From: Candidatus Aquirickettsiella gammari
GTDB lineage: Bacteria; Pseudomonadota; Gammaproteobacteria; Diplorickettsiales; Diplorickettsiaceae
NCBI GenBank assembly: GCA_002290645.2
Contig: NMOS02000003.1
Location: 1 to 64,000 of the forward strand
Length of the DNA stretch: 64,000 nucleotides
Reading direction: 5' to 3'
The translations under genes and the position numbers were made by a program. The notes below the pieces were generated by a model. The model saw only the letters and a list, made by a program, of their open reading frames with translations, made no database searches and was not told where the DNA came from. Shown here in pieces: positions 27,384 through 37,007 of the stretch (position 1 is its first letter; every line of letters starts with the position of its first letter).

Positions 27384-28333
27384 AATATTCGCGTATAGCG
27401 GGAACAGGTAGTTATTTACCTGAAAAGGTGTTAAGCAACGCCGAGTTAGAGAAAATGGTTGCCACCAATGATGAATGGATAGTGGCGCGGACCGGTATCC
27501 GTGAGCGTCGCATCATAGGTCCTAACGATAGCACCGCCACAATGGCGGCCGAAGCCGCAAAAAAAGCGTTAGCGGCGGCCGGATTGACGGCACAGGATGT
27601 ACAATTAATTATTGTTGCGACCAGTACACCGGATCAATTTTTTCCTAGTACCGCTTGTTTAGTTCAATCGGCGTTAGGTGAGGACGGTTGTCCTGCCTTT
27701 GATATCGTCGCCGCCTGTGCTGGCTTTAATTATGCTTTAAGTGTAGCGGATCAATTTATTCGTAATGGCTCACTCGATACGGCTTTGGTGATAGGCAGTG
27801 AAAGCATGTCTAACATTATCAATTGGGAGGATCGATCGACCTGTATTTTATTTGGTGATGGTGCAGGTGCCGTTGTGTTACAAGCCGCTGATACGCCAGG
27901 TATTATCTCCGCGCATTTACATGCGGCTGGTTCTTACAAAGATTTACTTTCACTGGAAACCGGTTTAAAAAAAGCTGGCGAACCCCCGCATCTTAAAATG
28001 CAGGGCAGTGAAGTGTTTAAAATTGCGGTTAATAAATTAAGTGAGATATTAGAAGAAACCTTAGCCGCGAATAAGATAAGTACAGAAGATATCGACTGGT
28101 TAATTCCACACCAAGCTAATTTACGCATTATTAAAGCGATGGCGAAAAAACTTAAAATGACGATGGAACAAGTGGTTGTTACCCTCGATAAGCAGGGCAA
28201 TACATCGGCGGCCTCTATCCCTTTGGCCTTAGATCTGGCCGTACGTGATGGCCGGGTTAAACGCGGACAATTATTATTGATGGAAAGTTTTGGTGCGGGT
28301 TTAGCATGGGGTTCTGCCCTAGTACGTTACTAA
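27380..28333 (+). CDS. fabH: Beta-ketoacyl-ACP synthase III
   Basis: FabH starts fatty-acid synthesis by condensing acetyl-CoA with malonyl-ACP. The 317 residues carry the catalytic Cys in [11 protein letters not shown], the His in [11 protein letters not shown] and the Asn in [12 protein letters not shown]. The N-terminus [16 protein letters not shown] is typical. It overlaps plsX by ATGA. Confidence 0.97.
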   Translation: MKYSRIAGTGSYLPEKVLSNAELEKMVATNDEWIVARTGIRERRIIGPNDSTATMAAEAAKKALAAAGLTAQDVQLIIVATSTPDQFFPSTACLVQSALGEDGCPAFDIVAACAGFNYALSVADQFIRNGSLDTALVIGSESMSNIINWEDRSTCILFGDGAGAVVLQAADTPGIISAHLHAAGSYKDLLSLETGLKKAGEPPHLKMQGSEVFKIAVNKLSEILEETLAANKISTEDIDWLIPHQANLRIIKAMAKKLKMTMEQVVVTLDKQGNTSAASIPLALDLAVRDGRVKRGQLLLMESFGAGLAWGSALVRY

Positions 28334-28363
28334 AGTAGTTTGTTAAAATTTACATGAGTCACG

Positions 28364-29293
28364 ATGTCTAAAAAAATTGCTTTTATTTTTCCAGGTCAAG
28401 GTTCACAGACGCTCGGTATGTTATCGGAGTTTGCGGGTCACTACCCTATAATCCAAGAAACCTTTGCTCAAGCTTCACAGGTTTTAAAATTTGATCTGTG
28501 GGAGTTGTGTCAGCAAGGTCCGATTACCGCTTTAAACCAAACCGAAAATACCCAACCGGCCTTGTTGGCGGCGAGCGTGGCTTTATGGCGTATTTGGCGA
28601 CAGCAACAGGGAGCAAAACCCTTGTATATGGCCGGTCACAGTTTAGGTGAATATTCTGCTTTGGTTTGTGCGGGCGCGCTGGATTTTCTCACCGCGGTAC
28701 GACTGGTTGCAGAACGAGGACGACTCATGCAAGCGGCGGTTCCGGTCGGCAAAGGCGCAATGGCGGCCATTGTCGGATTAGAAAACAACAAATTGCTTAG
28801 TTTATGCGATTCGCTGGCCGAAGGGCAGGTGTTAGCGCCGGCTAATTATAATTCAATAGGACAAACCGTTGTTGCCGGTGATAGCGCGGCGGTAGATAGG
28901 TTGGTGGCGAATGCAAAACAAGCTGGGGCTAAATTGGCCAAACTTATCCCCGTTAGTGTGCCTTCACATTGTGTGTTAATGAAGCAGGCGGCGGAACATT
29001 TGGCGGAAACATTACAAACGATACATTTTTCAGTGCCACAAATACCGGTTATCAATAATGCGGATGTCGAAATAGCCGATGATCCGATTCGGATAAAAAA
29101 AGCCTTAGTCAAACAACTGTATCATCCCGTTCGTTGGGTCGAAATTATTCAATGGATGGAACAACAAAAGATAGATGAGTTTATCGAGTGTGGTCCGGGT
29201 AAAGTATTGGCGGGTTTAAACAAACGTATCACCGCTATTCCGACCTTGTCGATACAGGATCCGGAAATATTACAAAATGCCTTAGTCGGTTAA
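28364..29293 (+). CDS. fabD: Malonyl-CoA:ACP transacylase
   Basis: FabD loads malonyl groups onto ACP. The 309 residues start IAFIFPGQGSQTLGML, carry the catalytic Ser in GHSLGEYSALV, and the active-site His in VPSHC. fabG follows 8 bases later. Confidence 0.97.
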   Translation: MSKKIAFIFPGQGSQTLGMLSEFAGHYPIIQETFAQASQVLKFDLWELCQQGPITALNQTENTQPALLAASVALWRIWRQQQGAKPLYMAGHSLGEYSALVCAGALDFLTAVRLVAERGRLMQAAVPVGKGAMAAIVGLENNKLLSLCDSLAEGQVLAPANYNSIGQTVVAGDSAAVDRLVANAKQAGAKLAKLIPVSVPSHCVLMKQAAEHLAETLQTIHFSVPQIPVINNADVEIADDPIRIKKALVKQLYHPVRWVEIIQWMEQQKIDEFIECGPGKVLAGLNKRITAIPTLSIQDPEILQNALVG

Positions 29294-29301
29294 GGATTTT
29301 T

Positions 29302-30045
29302 ATGCGTTTACTTGAAAATAAAGTGGCACTGATTACGGGTGCAAGTCGAGGTATTGGTGCGGCTATTGCTTTGGCCATGGCCGAACAAGGTGCACTCGTT
29401 GCGGCTACGGCAACCACAGCGGCCGGCGCCGAAAATATTTCTCAACGCTTGCAAGCGCACGGTTTAAAGGGAAAGGGTTTTGTTTTAAATTTAAGCGATG
29501 ACGCTTCTATTAAAAGTTTATTTGCCGAATTACAAGATTTTGGTTTACCTAATATATTAGTGAATAATGCCGGCATTACGCGCGATAATCTTTTATTACG
29601 TATGAAAGCTGAGGAATGGGATGCGGTTATTAATACCAATTTAAATGCGGTCTTTAAATTAACCCAGTTATGCTTAAAACCGATGCTGAAAGCACAATTT
29701 GGACGTATCATTAACATAGCCTCGGTTGTTGCGAGTACTGGAAATCCCGGTCAAGCTAATTATGCCGCGGCAAAAGCCGGTTTAATTGGTTTTAGCAAAT
29801 CTTTAGCACAGGAAGTGGCAACACGCCATATTACCGTGAATGTGCTGGCTCCTGGATTTATCGAAACGGATATGACGCGCCAATTAAATGAGGCGCAGCG
29901 AAAATTTTTATTGGAGAAAATTCCGCTAAAACGTTTAGGTCAACCGATTGATGTGGCGCGAGCCTGTGTGTTTTTAGCCTCCGATTGGGCCGATTATGTG
30001 ACAGGACTCACTTTACATGTTAATGGTGGAATGTATATGAATTAA
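29302..30045 (+). CDS. fabG: 3-oxoacyl-ACP reductase
   Basis: FabG is the NADPH-dependent ketoreductase of type II fatty-acid synthesis. The 247 residues show TGASRGIGAAIA (cofactor), NNAGITRDNLLLRM, the catalytic YAAAKAG stretch and the C-terminal VTGLTLHVNGGMYM. Confidence 0.97.
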   Translation: MRLLENKVALITGASRGIGAAIALAMAEQGALVAATATTAAGAENISQRLQAHGLKGKGFVLNLSDDASIKSLFAELQDFGLPNILVNNAGITRDNLLLRMKAEEWDAVINTNLNAVFKLTQLCLKPMLKAQFGRIINIASVVASTGNPGQANYAAAKAGLIGFSKSLAQEVATRHITVNVLAPGFIETDMTRQLNEAQRKFLLEKIPLKRLGQPIDVARACVFLASDWADYVTGLTLHVNGGMYMN

Positions 30046-30050
30046 ACAAA

Positions 30051-30070
30051 ACGGCTTGAAACTAAGCCGT
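30051..30070 (+). other. Intercistronic hairpin between fabG and acpP
   Basis: ACGGCTT (30051-30057) pairs perfectly with AAGCCGT (30064-30070) across a 6-base loop. No T-run follows, so it is not a classical terminator. It could protect or process the mRNA between fabG and the highly expressed acpP. Confidence 0.5.
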
Positions 30071-30170
30071 AGTAAAATGGCTTAATTTAACAAGTGACTT
30101 GCGTTCAGACAAGAATTGAATAAACTAAGCGACTGGTTTTATTGACACATTTAAATAGGAGAAATTTGTA

Positions 30171-30416
30171 GTGAGTACAATTGAAGAACGTGTGAAGAAG
30201 GTAGTGGTTGATCAACTCGATATAAAAGAAGAAGAGGCAACCATGGAAGCTTCTTTTGTGGATGATCTCGGTGCTGATTCTTTGGATACGGTTGAATTGG
30301 TTATGGCGCTCGAAGAAGAGTTTGATACCGAAATTCCGGATGAGGAAGCAGAAAAAATTCGTACTATTCAACAAGCGGTGGACTACATCAAAAAACATCC
30401 CACAGAAGCAGCATAA
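30171..30416 (+). CDS. acpP: Acyl carrier protein
   Basis: The 81-residue ACP has the phosphopantetheine Ser in [21 protein letters not shown]. It starts at GTG behind TAGGAGAAATTTGTA. The gap of 125 bases before it, longer than others in the cluster, may hold a separate promoter. Confidence 0.97.
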   Translation: MSTIEERVKKVVVDQLDIKEEEATMEASFVDDLGADSLDTVELVMALEEEFDTEIPDEEAEKIRTIQQAVDYIKKHPTEAA

Positions 30417-30447
30417 AGATTAATCTAGAATAGATAAAACGGTAATC

Positions 30448-31743
30448 ATGAAAGAGGCGAAAGTAGCGGTGAAAAAAAAGCGACGTATCGTGGTGACGGG
30501 TGTTGGGATGATGACACCTTTAGGCCTTAATACTAAAACCACTTGGGAAGCGATATTGGCCGGTAAAAGTGGCGTAACACCGATCAGCCTATTTGATGTC
30601 TCTACTTTTCCTTGCCAAATTTCGGCCAGTGTTAAGGATTTTAAAGCAGAAAACTACGCTATCTCGCCTAAAGATGGACGTAAAATGGATTTGTTTATTC
30701 AATACGGTTTGGCCGCGGCTGTCGAAGCAATCGCCGATGCCAAGCTGGAAATCACCGAAAAAAATGCCGACCGCATTGGTGTTGCGGTAGGTTCTGGGAT
30801 TGGCGGTTTGCCTTTTATTGAAGAGAATCACAGTCGTTTGGAGCAAGGAGGACCCCGTAAAATATCGCCCTTTTTTATCCCCGGTGCGATTACCAATATG
30901 TTGGCCGGTCAAATCTCTATCCGCTATGGCTTAAAAGGGCCGAATATTGCTGTTGTCACCGCCTGTACTACCGGTACCCATAATATTGGTTTAGGGGCGC
31001 GTACCATCCTTTATGGCGATGCCGATGTCATGGTGGTAGGGGGTTCTGAAATGGCGACGACACCCTTAGGCCTGGGTGGATTCTCGGCGTGTCGCGCCTT
31101 ATCCAATCGCAATAAGGAACCTAGCGCAGCGAGTCGTCCTTGGGATAAGGGCAGAGATGGCTTTGTATTAGGGGATGGTGCGGGTATCTTAGTGTTAGAA
31201 GAATATGAACGGGCTAAGCTGCGCAATGCACCGATTTATGCCGAGCTGATTGGTTTTGGTATGAGTGCAGATGCGTATCATATGACCAGCCCAGCCCCGG
31301 ATGGTCAGGGTGCGATGGCGGCTATGTTGAATACCTTACATGATGCGAATTTAGATAAAGAAAAGGTCGCTTATATCAATGCGCACGCCACTTCAACGCC
31401 ACTCGGTGATCAGCTTGAATTACGCGCTATTCGTCGCGTGTTCGGCGATTATGCGAAAAAATTGGCGATTAGCTCGACTAAATCGATGACCGGTCATCTG
31501 CTCGGTGCAGCCGGTGCTGTCGAGGCTATTTTTACTATTTTAGCGTTGAAAGAACAAAAAGCGCCGCCGACGATTAATCTCGATAATCCGGGTAATCCAC
31601 CGGATCTGAATATTCCAGATGATGATTATAGCGGTTTAAATTTTGTCCCGAATGTCCCACAAGAATTAAAAATGGATTATGCCCTGTCTAATTCTTTTGG
31701 TTTTGGCGGTACAAATGCCTCATTGTTGTTTGCGAGATTGTAA
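30448..31743 (+). CDS. fabF: Beta-ketoacyl-ACP synthase II
   Basis: FabF elongates acyl-ACP. The Cys-His-His triad lies in [18 protein letters not shown] and [13 protein letters not shown]. From ATG 30448 it has 431 residues. An in-frame GTG at 30469, with GAGG upstream, would give 424 and a more usual N-terminus ([13 protein letters not shown]), so the start is open. It lies 5 bases before mltG; the pabC gene found between them in many relatives is absent. Confidence 0.96.
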   Translation: MKEAKVAVKKKRRIVVTGVGMMTPLGLNTKTTWEAILAGKSGVTPISLFDVSTFPCQISASVKDFKAENYAISPKDGRKMDLFIQYGLAAAVEAIADAKLEITEKNADRIGVAVGSGIGGLPFIEENHSRLEQGGPRKISPFFIPGAITNMLAGQISIRYGLKGPNIAVVTACTTGTHNIGLGARTILYGDADVMVVGGSEMATTPLGLGGFSACRALSNRNKEPSAASRPWDKGRDGFVLGDGAGILVLEEYERAKLRNAPIYAELIGFGMSADAYHMTSPAPDGQGAMAAMLNTLHDANLDKEKVAYINAHATSTPLGDQLELRAIRRVFGDYAKKLAISSTKSMTGHLLGAAGAVEAIFTILALKEQKAPPTINLDNPGNPPDLNIPDDDYSGLNFVPNVPQELKMDYALSNSFGFGGTNASLLFARL

Positions 31744-31748
31744 AATTT

Positions 31749-32849
31749 ATGCCTAAAAGATTGACATTCCTTGCGTGTGTCATTCTTGCTCTGGTTGTCC
31801 CTTTAACTTATTTTGTTAAGCATTATTATCAGTTTTTACAAACACCTTTTAGTTCAACACAAACCATTTATATCGTATTTGAACCCGGTTCATCGGCGCA
31901 TCGTCTACTAGAGGATTTACAAAGCCAAGGTTATATCGATCATCCGCGCTTTTTTTTGTTACTGGCTTATTTTAAAGGCGCGACGAGTAAACTAAAACCG
32001 GGTGAGTATTTGTTTGATCCAGGGACTAGGCCCGGACAAATGTTTGATCAAATGTTGGCGGGTCATGCGATTTATCATCGCTTTACACTCGTTGAAGGTT
32101 GGACGTTTCAACAACTAATCACCGCACTCAATGCCTTACCCTACGTTAAACATCAGTTGAGTCACGTCTCGGCGGCACAAATATTAGCGAATCTGGGTTT
32201 GCCCGCGCAAAATCCAGAAGGTTTATTTTATCCGGCGACCTATTATTTTAGTTTAGTGACCACGGACAGTGATCTATTAAAATGGTCTTACCGACTACTG
32301 GAAAAAAAATTACATCAGGCTTGGAAAACGCGTGCTGTTGGCTCACCCTATAAAAAACCCTATCAGGCCTTGATTGTTGCTTCTTTGGTGGAAAAGGAAA
32401 CCGCTATCGCCAAAGAGCGACCGATGATAGCCGGTGTTATCGTGCGACGTTTACAAGCGGGTATTCCTTTACAGATTGATGCCAGTATTATTTACGGTTT
32501 AGGTAGCGCTTATAGCGGGAAATTGACTGTCGAGAATTTGCGTAAGGACACGCCGTATAATACCTATACGCGTCGAGGTTTACCGCCTACACCGATTGCC
32601 AGCCCTAGTTTAGCCTCGATTACTGCCGCATTGCATCCGGATCAGAGTCAAAATCTTTATTTTGTCGCCAAAGGAGATGGCAGTCACCAATTTTCTCAGA
32701 ATTTATCCGAACATAATTTAGCCGTACAAATTTATCAACTCGATCAGCGTTACCCCTACTTAAAGAAAAAAAGTGGCCGCTTAAATTGCCAAAATTTATG
32801 GTTTGTTAGTCAGTCAATGCGGACATTTTTTTGTCAATTAAATAATTGA
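31749..32849 (+). CDS. mltG: Endolytic murein transglycosylase MltG
   Basis: MltG cuts nascent glycan strands and sets their length. The 366 residues start with a membrane helix (FLACVILALVVPLTYFV), a LysM-like region, then the YceG catalytic domain: EGLFYPATYYF, the Glu of ASLVEKETAIAKERP and PYNTYTRRGLPPTPIASPS. The 3' end overlaps the convergent gene's stop by 12 bases. Confidence 0.95.
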   Translation: MPKRLTFLACVILALVVPLTYFVKHYYQFLQTPFSSTQTIYIVFEPGSSAHRLLEDLQSQGYIDHPRFFLLLAYFKGATSKLKPGEYLFDPGTRPGQMFDQMLAGHAIYHRFTLVEGWTFQQLITALNALPYVKHQLSHVSAAQILANLGLPAQNPEGLFYPATYYFSLVTTDSDLLKWSYRLLEKKLHQAWKTRAVGSPYKKPYQALIVASLVEKETAIAKERPMIAGVIVRRLQAGIPLQIDASIIYGLGSAYSGKLTVENLRKDTPYNTYTRRGLPPTPIASPSLASITAALHPDQSQNLYFVAKGDGSHQFSQNLSEHNLAVQIYQLDQRYPYLKKKSGRLNCQNLWFVSQSMRTFFCQLNN

Positions 32850-34754
32850 TAGATTTTTAGGTGATTTATTGCAATTGCTCTCTGTATGACTAAAGGGGTG
32901 TTCCTGCTCAGTCGCTGATGCTTGAGTTTTTGCTGCTGAAAATAATCGGGGTGAATAAAGCATTTGCGAGCAAAAATCGCGATAAGCGATTGAATTAGTC
33001 AGCAACGGCTGGAAATCTTTTAATTGTTTCAGCTCAGTATATATGCCGCTCTCAATAAACTCGATAAAATCAGGCGCTGATTTATCAGGATAGACGGTTT
33101 TAAATTCATCCCAGATACATTCGGTAACTTTATCCTTAATGGCATTAAAAATAAACTCGACACCTTCTTTCTTAACCTTATCCATCAAATGGGTGAAACC
33201 GAGAAAGTCTTTCGCTGCTTTTGCCGTGTTGGCTAAATTAGATAAATAGTCGTTGGCGAGCTCATTGACGAGCGTCGGTAATTTTTTCGCCGCAAGATCT
33301 TTAGTAATAAAGCGAATTTCAACATCGGGATGAATAGTTTGTAATTTTTCCAGTAGCTTATTAAAAGCACCAGGGAGACAAATAGGTAGGTCGGGTTCCT
33401 TCGGTTTCTTATCTATCCCGCTTTCGGATAGATTATAGCCGCGTTGAATTTCGTATAATCCTTGCACAAATTGCCCCAACGCATCTTCTCGCGTACCGAT
33501 GCGCTGCTCATCGTCATGAATCGCTGCGAACGTTAGCACCAATAGTTCTTTTAGGCTGAGCTGTGAAGTGGGATCTGTAAAGGATTTTGTCTTTAAACTG
33601 ACTAAGGCGCGTTGAGCGGCTTGATTGATATTCGTTGGTGATTTTTTCACTAACGAGGATAGGTATTTTTCTATTTGATCGATAGTTTCGTCCAGAGCAG
33701 CTGTATTTTTTATTTTTGCTTGGTAACGCTTCGCTAATCGCTGAGCCGACTCAGAGACACTCTGATGAACACTCGCGGTATGAGTGCTTTGTGCGCGCTC
33801 GAATTCTTCTGCAGGATTATCTTCATTTAGTAGATTAAAAACATATCCTTGCAAAATTGGTAGCGGGTTCTGTTGTTGGCTATGTTCAATGAGTTGATTA
33901 AAGACAACGGGTGTCCATAAATGATCCGGAATATCAGACAATACAGTGGAAATAGCCTGGGTTGCCGATACAAGATCATCACCTAGACTTAATAGCTTAT
34001 CAAAATTTTCTTGGGTCAATAGAACAACCCGACTGAGTTTTTCTACTATCAAGTTTAAATTGTAAAATTTCGATTGTATTATGTTGTGGGTACCATCATC
34101 GGGGAGATTATCGCCTAGATTTAACAGTTGATCAAAATTTTCTTGTGTTAATAGCTGAGCCGAATTGAGTTTTTTTACTATCAAGCTTAGGTTTTCGAGC
34201 TTCTTGTATTCCATTTCCATAAGTTGATTAAAGTTTTCTTGTGTTAACTTTAGCTCGGGCAAGGGATTATTATTATCTTCAAGCGAGTTTAGTTCCTCAA
34301 TGATTGCTCTCATACTATTATAATGATGCGGGTCATAGGAATGATTAAAAGAATAGTAATAGGATTTAGATTTTTTTATCAGTGCATCGAAGTCATCTTG
34401 GCTTAAGTGCGGTGTTAATTCAGCATCCTGTAGTATAGTTAGTAGCGCGTTTAGATTATCGAGTTTGCCTTCATCGGCGCCAAAACCAGGTAAGAGTTTT
34501 TCGTAAAGATTAGTTTTTATTAAAGACTCCGGAAGCTTTGCTAATATTTCCGCCAAAAAAGAAATCGAAGTAGCTTGTTCAAATGCAAAAATCCCTCTTA
34601 AAATAGATTTCCTTCCTACGATATTGTTTGTGGGCTGTATCTCTACTAAGACTTGAAATAGCTTGCTAAGATGCGGGTATTTTATAAGGCCATCAAAGTC
34701 GCTTTGTTCAAGGGGGATATAAGCCGCTAAAAGTTTGCCAAGTACCTCAGTCAA
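32838..34754 (-). CDS. Large alpha-helical repeat protein, main part of a gene split by an in-frame TGA
   Basis: I do not recognise a named family. The 638 residues from TTG 34754 contain degenerate repeats with the head L(S/T)Q(D/E)(D/N)F(D/N)xL(I/L/M), near residues 117, 170, 202 and 246, and weaker ones near 15 and 279. Each repeat is followed by a helix of variable length. The TTG is unlikely to be the true start. The frame is open for 56 more codons upstream to a TGA at 34923-34925, with coding-like sequence (LLSPSGLNTKENLAFIE) and no ATG or GTG. Beyond that TGA the same frame continues as 34923-35240. I infer one ancestral gene of about 800 codons broken by a nonsense codon. It resembles effector-type proteins of intracellular Legionellales. 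Confidence 0.6.
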   Translation of the reverse strand: MTEVLGKLLAAYIPLEQSDFDGLIKYPHLSKLFQVLVEIQPTNNIVGRKSILRGIFAFEQATSISFLAEILAKLPESLIKTNLYEKLLPGFGADEGKLDNLNALLTILQDAELTPHLSQDDFDALIKKSKSYYYSFNHSYDPHHYNSMRAIIEELNSLEDNNNPLPELKLTQENFNQLMEMEYKKLENLSLIVKKLNSAQLLTQENFDQLLNLGDNLPDDGTHNIIQSKFYNLNLIVEKLSRVVLLTQENFDKLLSLGDDLVSATQAISTVLSDIPDHLWTPVVFNQLIEHSQQQNPLPILQGYVFNLLNEDNPAEEFERAQSTHTASVHQSVSESAQRLAKRYQAKIKNTAALDETIDQIEKYLSSLVKKSPTNINQAAQRALVSLKTKSFTDPTSQLSLKELLVLTFAAIHDDEQRIGTREDALGQFVQGLYEIQRGYNLSESGIDKKPKEPDLPICLPGAFNKLLEKLQTIHPDVEIRFITKDLAAKKLPTLVNELANDYLSNLANTAKAAKDFLGFTHLMDKVKKEGVEFIFNAIKDKVTECIWDEFKTVYPDKSAPDFIEFIESGIYTELKQLKDFQPLLTNSIAYRDFCSQMLYSPRLFSAAKTQASATEQEHPFSHTESNCNKSPKNLSII

Positions 34755-34922
34755 GCGCTCAGACTGTGGATGATTTTCGATGAACGCTAGATTTTCTTTG
34801 GTATTAAGTCCACTAGGGCTTAGTAGGGCGGCAATCTTGACAGGAGGATCGATTAGCTCGGCATTTGTGTTAGCAGCGGTATAGCGGGCTTGCCGCGATG
34901 TGTAATTTGCTGGATCATCTTC

Positions 34923-35240
34923 TCATTGTTCTACGAAGCGCGTCGTCACGTTGTTTTCGGGTGATTTTTTTGCTGACGAGAATAGGGATGCTTTTACGCG
35001 ATAGAGGGCATTACTTAGTGCCGTTATTAACCAGGAAAAGTATTTTCTTAGTGGATGGATAGCTCGTGCTAGAATTGTCGTGCGCACTATTTTTTCCTTA
35101 TCACGACCCGCTGTCAACCTATCAAGATTATCTGCTGTTAAGCGTTGTGTTATAAGGGCGTCCTGCCGTATACTTGATACTCTGTCTGAATCATCGAAAT
35201 ATTCTTCATTATTGTCGTAGGCACGATTGTAATTAGGCAT
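34923..35240 (-). CDS. N-terminal part of the split repeat-protein gene
   Basis: The 105 residues start MPNYNRAYDNNEEYFDDSDR at an ATG behind TAGGAGATAG. A helical region with IHPLRKYFSWLITALSNALYRV follows. It ends at TGA 34923-34925, and the very next codon continues in the same frame into the larger downstream frame. Either this is a truncated product of a decayed gene, or the stop is bypassed. No signal peptide is visible. The function is unknown. Confidence 0.6.
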   Translation of the reverse strand: MPNYNRAYDNNEEYFDDSDRVSSIRQDALITQRLTADNLDRLTAGRDKEKIVRTTILARAIHPLRKYFSWLITALSNALYRVKASLFSSAKKSPENNVTTRFVEQ

Positions 35241-35362
35241 ATTTCTCTATCTCCTAAATTGAGCCTGATAGAATAGTATACCTAAGTTTTCTTAACGCTA
35301 GCTTAAAACAAACTTTTAAAATTCAAGTATAATAGCTGCTTTATCAAAGGCTACTTTCCAAA

Positions 35363-36028
35363 ATGGCTATGAAAAATGACCACGCTGCTCGCTTCGTAAC
35401 GCTAGAGGGGATAGAAGGAGTTGGTAAATCGACGCAGTTAAAATTTATTAGCGATTATCTGCAAAAAAAAGGCATTGCGTTAACGTTAACCCGTGAACCA
35501 GGCGGAACAGCGCTTGCCGAAGCGATACGTAGTTTAGTGCTAGGATCTGATTTTGCTCCAGAAACTATTATTCCAGAGACTGAATTATTATTATTTTTTG
35601 CTGCGCGTGCGCAACATATTCACTATGTGATCAAACCGGCCTTGCAACGCGGTGATTGGGTGTTGTGTGATCGTTTTACCGAAACCAGTTATGCTTATCA
35701 AGGTGGTGGCAGGGGCATCGATCCGGCCTTTATTCGCAGTTTGCAGCTATGGATACAGCAAGACTTAAAAATCAATGCGGTATTATTATTGGATGCACCC
35801 GTCGATATCGCGTTGCGTCGTACCCACAGTCGTCAACAATTGGATCGTATCGAAGCGGAAAAACAGGATTTTTTTACTCGAGCTCGCGCGAGCTATCTGG
35901 AGCGCGCCAAACAAATGCCTGATTGTTACCATATTATTGATGCCAGCCGTTCCTTAAAAGATGTGCAAGTGCAGATTAAACAAGTATTAGACAAATTATT
36001 AGCGCAATGGGTGCAGCCTGATGAATAA
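35363..36028 (+). CDS. tmk: Thymidylate kinase
   Basis: Tmk phosphorylates dTMP to dTDP. The 221 residues have a P-loop (LEGIEGVGKSTQLKFI), LTREPGGTALAEAIRSLVL and DRFTETSYAYQGGGRGID. An ATG two codons downstream is an alternative start. It overlaps holB by 8 bases. Confidence 0.96.
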   Translation: MAMKNDHAARFVTLEGIEGVGKSTQLKFISDYLQKKGIALTLTREPGGTALAEAIRSLVLGSDFAPETIIPETELLLFFAARAQHIHYVIKPALQRGDWVLCDRFTETSYAYQGGGRGIDPAFIRSLQLWIQQDLKINAVLLLDAPVDIALRRTHSRQQLDRIEAEKQDFFTRARASYLERAKQMPDCYHIIDASRSLKDVQVQIKQVLDKLLAQWVQPDE

Positions 36029-37007
36029 ATACCTAGCGCCTTTGCCGTGGCAAAGACAACAATGGCAGCAATTGTATCGGGCGCATCAAGAAGCTCGTTT
36101 ACCACATGCCTTATTGTTGCTAGGTCAAGCGGGTTTAGGTAAGGCTTTATTGGCCGACCATTTTGCCAAAACCTTATTGTGTAAGCAGCCTATAGAAGAG
36201 GGTTTTGCCTGCCAGCATTGTCGAAATTGCGACTTAGTGGCCGCCAATACGCATCCGGATCTCGGTTACCTGGCACCCGAAAAATCAGGTCAAGGTATTA
36301 AGATTGATGCCATACGTAGTCTCATTGAAAAATTGAACCGTACCACACAAGCGGCGTATAAGATCGTTATTATCAATCCAGCTGATAGCTTGTTGCTGGC
36401 CGCCAGTAACGCCTTACTAAAAAGTTTAGAAGAACCCAGTGATCGCGTCTTATTTATTTTAATTACTGAAAAAATAGAACGCTTGTTACCGACTATTCGT
36501 AGCCGTTGCCAAGTGATTCGATTTTCTCCGCCACAAAAGGCGCTGGCTATGCCTTGGTTAGCATCGCAGCTACCTGAATCGACCGCGCTGGATAAACTTT
36601 ATCAGCTATCGGCCGGGTCGCCGTTACAGGCGCTGGCTTATGCTCAAAGTGACTATTATCAATTTTATATCGATTTACTGAATACATTATCGGCTTTATG
36701 GCATCAAGAAATCGATCCGGTTTCCTGTGCGAGCCATTATTTAAAAAACGATGTCGGGCAGTTGTTGACTAGTCTATTGCGTTTAACTACTGAACTGATT
36801 AAATGTCAGTTACTGCGTGGATATGTCGCACTGGATCCGGCTTTGTCTCGTTTGGCGAAATCCTTAACAACCCCTTTTTTATTTGAATATTTTGATAGCT
36901 TAATTGCCTTACAAACGCATCTCCATAAAGTAACACTGAATGCGCAATTAATGGGTGAAGCGCTTTTTTCTTGTTGGGCTCTAAGGGGGGTAAAGCATGT
37001 TAGTTGA
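36021..37007 (+). CDS. holB: DNA polymerase III subunit delta'
   Basis: Delta' is a clamp-loader subunit. The 328 residues show a P-loop-like GQAGLGKALLADHFAK, a zinc-binding cluster with CKQPIEEGFACQHCRNC, and SLEEPSDRVLFILITE ahead of the SRC-type stretch TIRSRCQ. It overlaps tmk by 8 bases and tatD by 11. The pilZ gene that often lies between holB and tatD is absent. Confidence 0.95.
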   Translation: MNKYLAPLPWQRQQWQQLYRAHQEARLPHALLLLGQAGLGKALLADHFAKTLLCKQPIEEGFACQHCRNCDLVAANTHPDLGYLAPEKSGQGIKIDAIRSLIEKLNRTTQAAYKIVIINPADSLLLAASNALLKSLEEPSDRVLFILITEKIERLLPTIRSRCQVIRFSPPQKALAMPWLASQLPESTALDKLYQLSAGSPLQALAYAQSDYYQFYIDLLNTLSALWHQEIDPVSCASHYLKNDVGQLLTSLLRLTTELIKCQLLRGYVALDPALSRLAKSLTTPFLFEYFDSLIALQTHLHKVTLNAQLMGEALFSCWALRGVKHVS

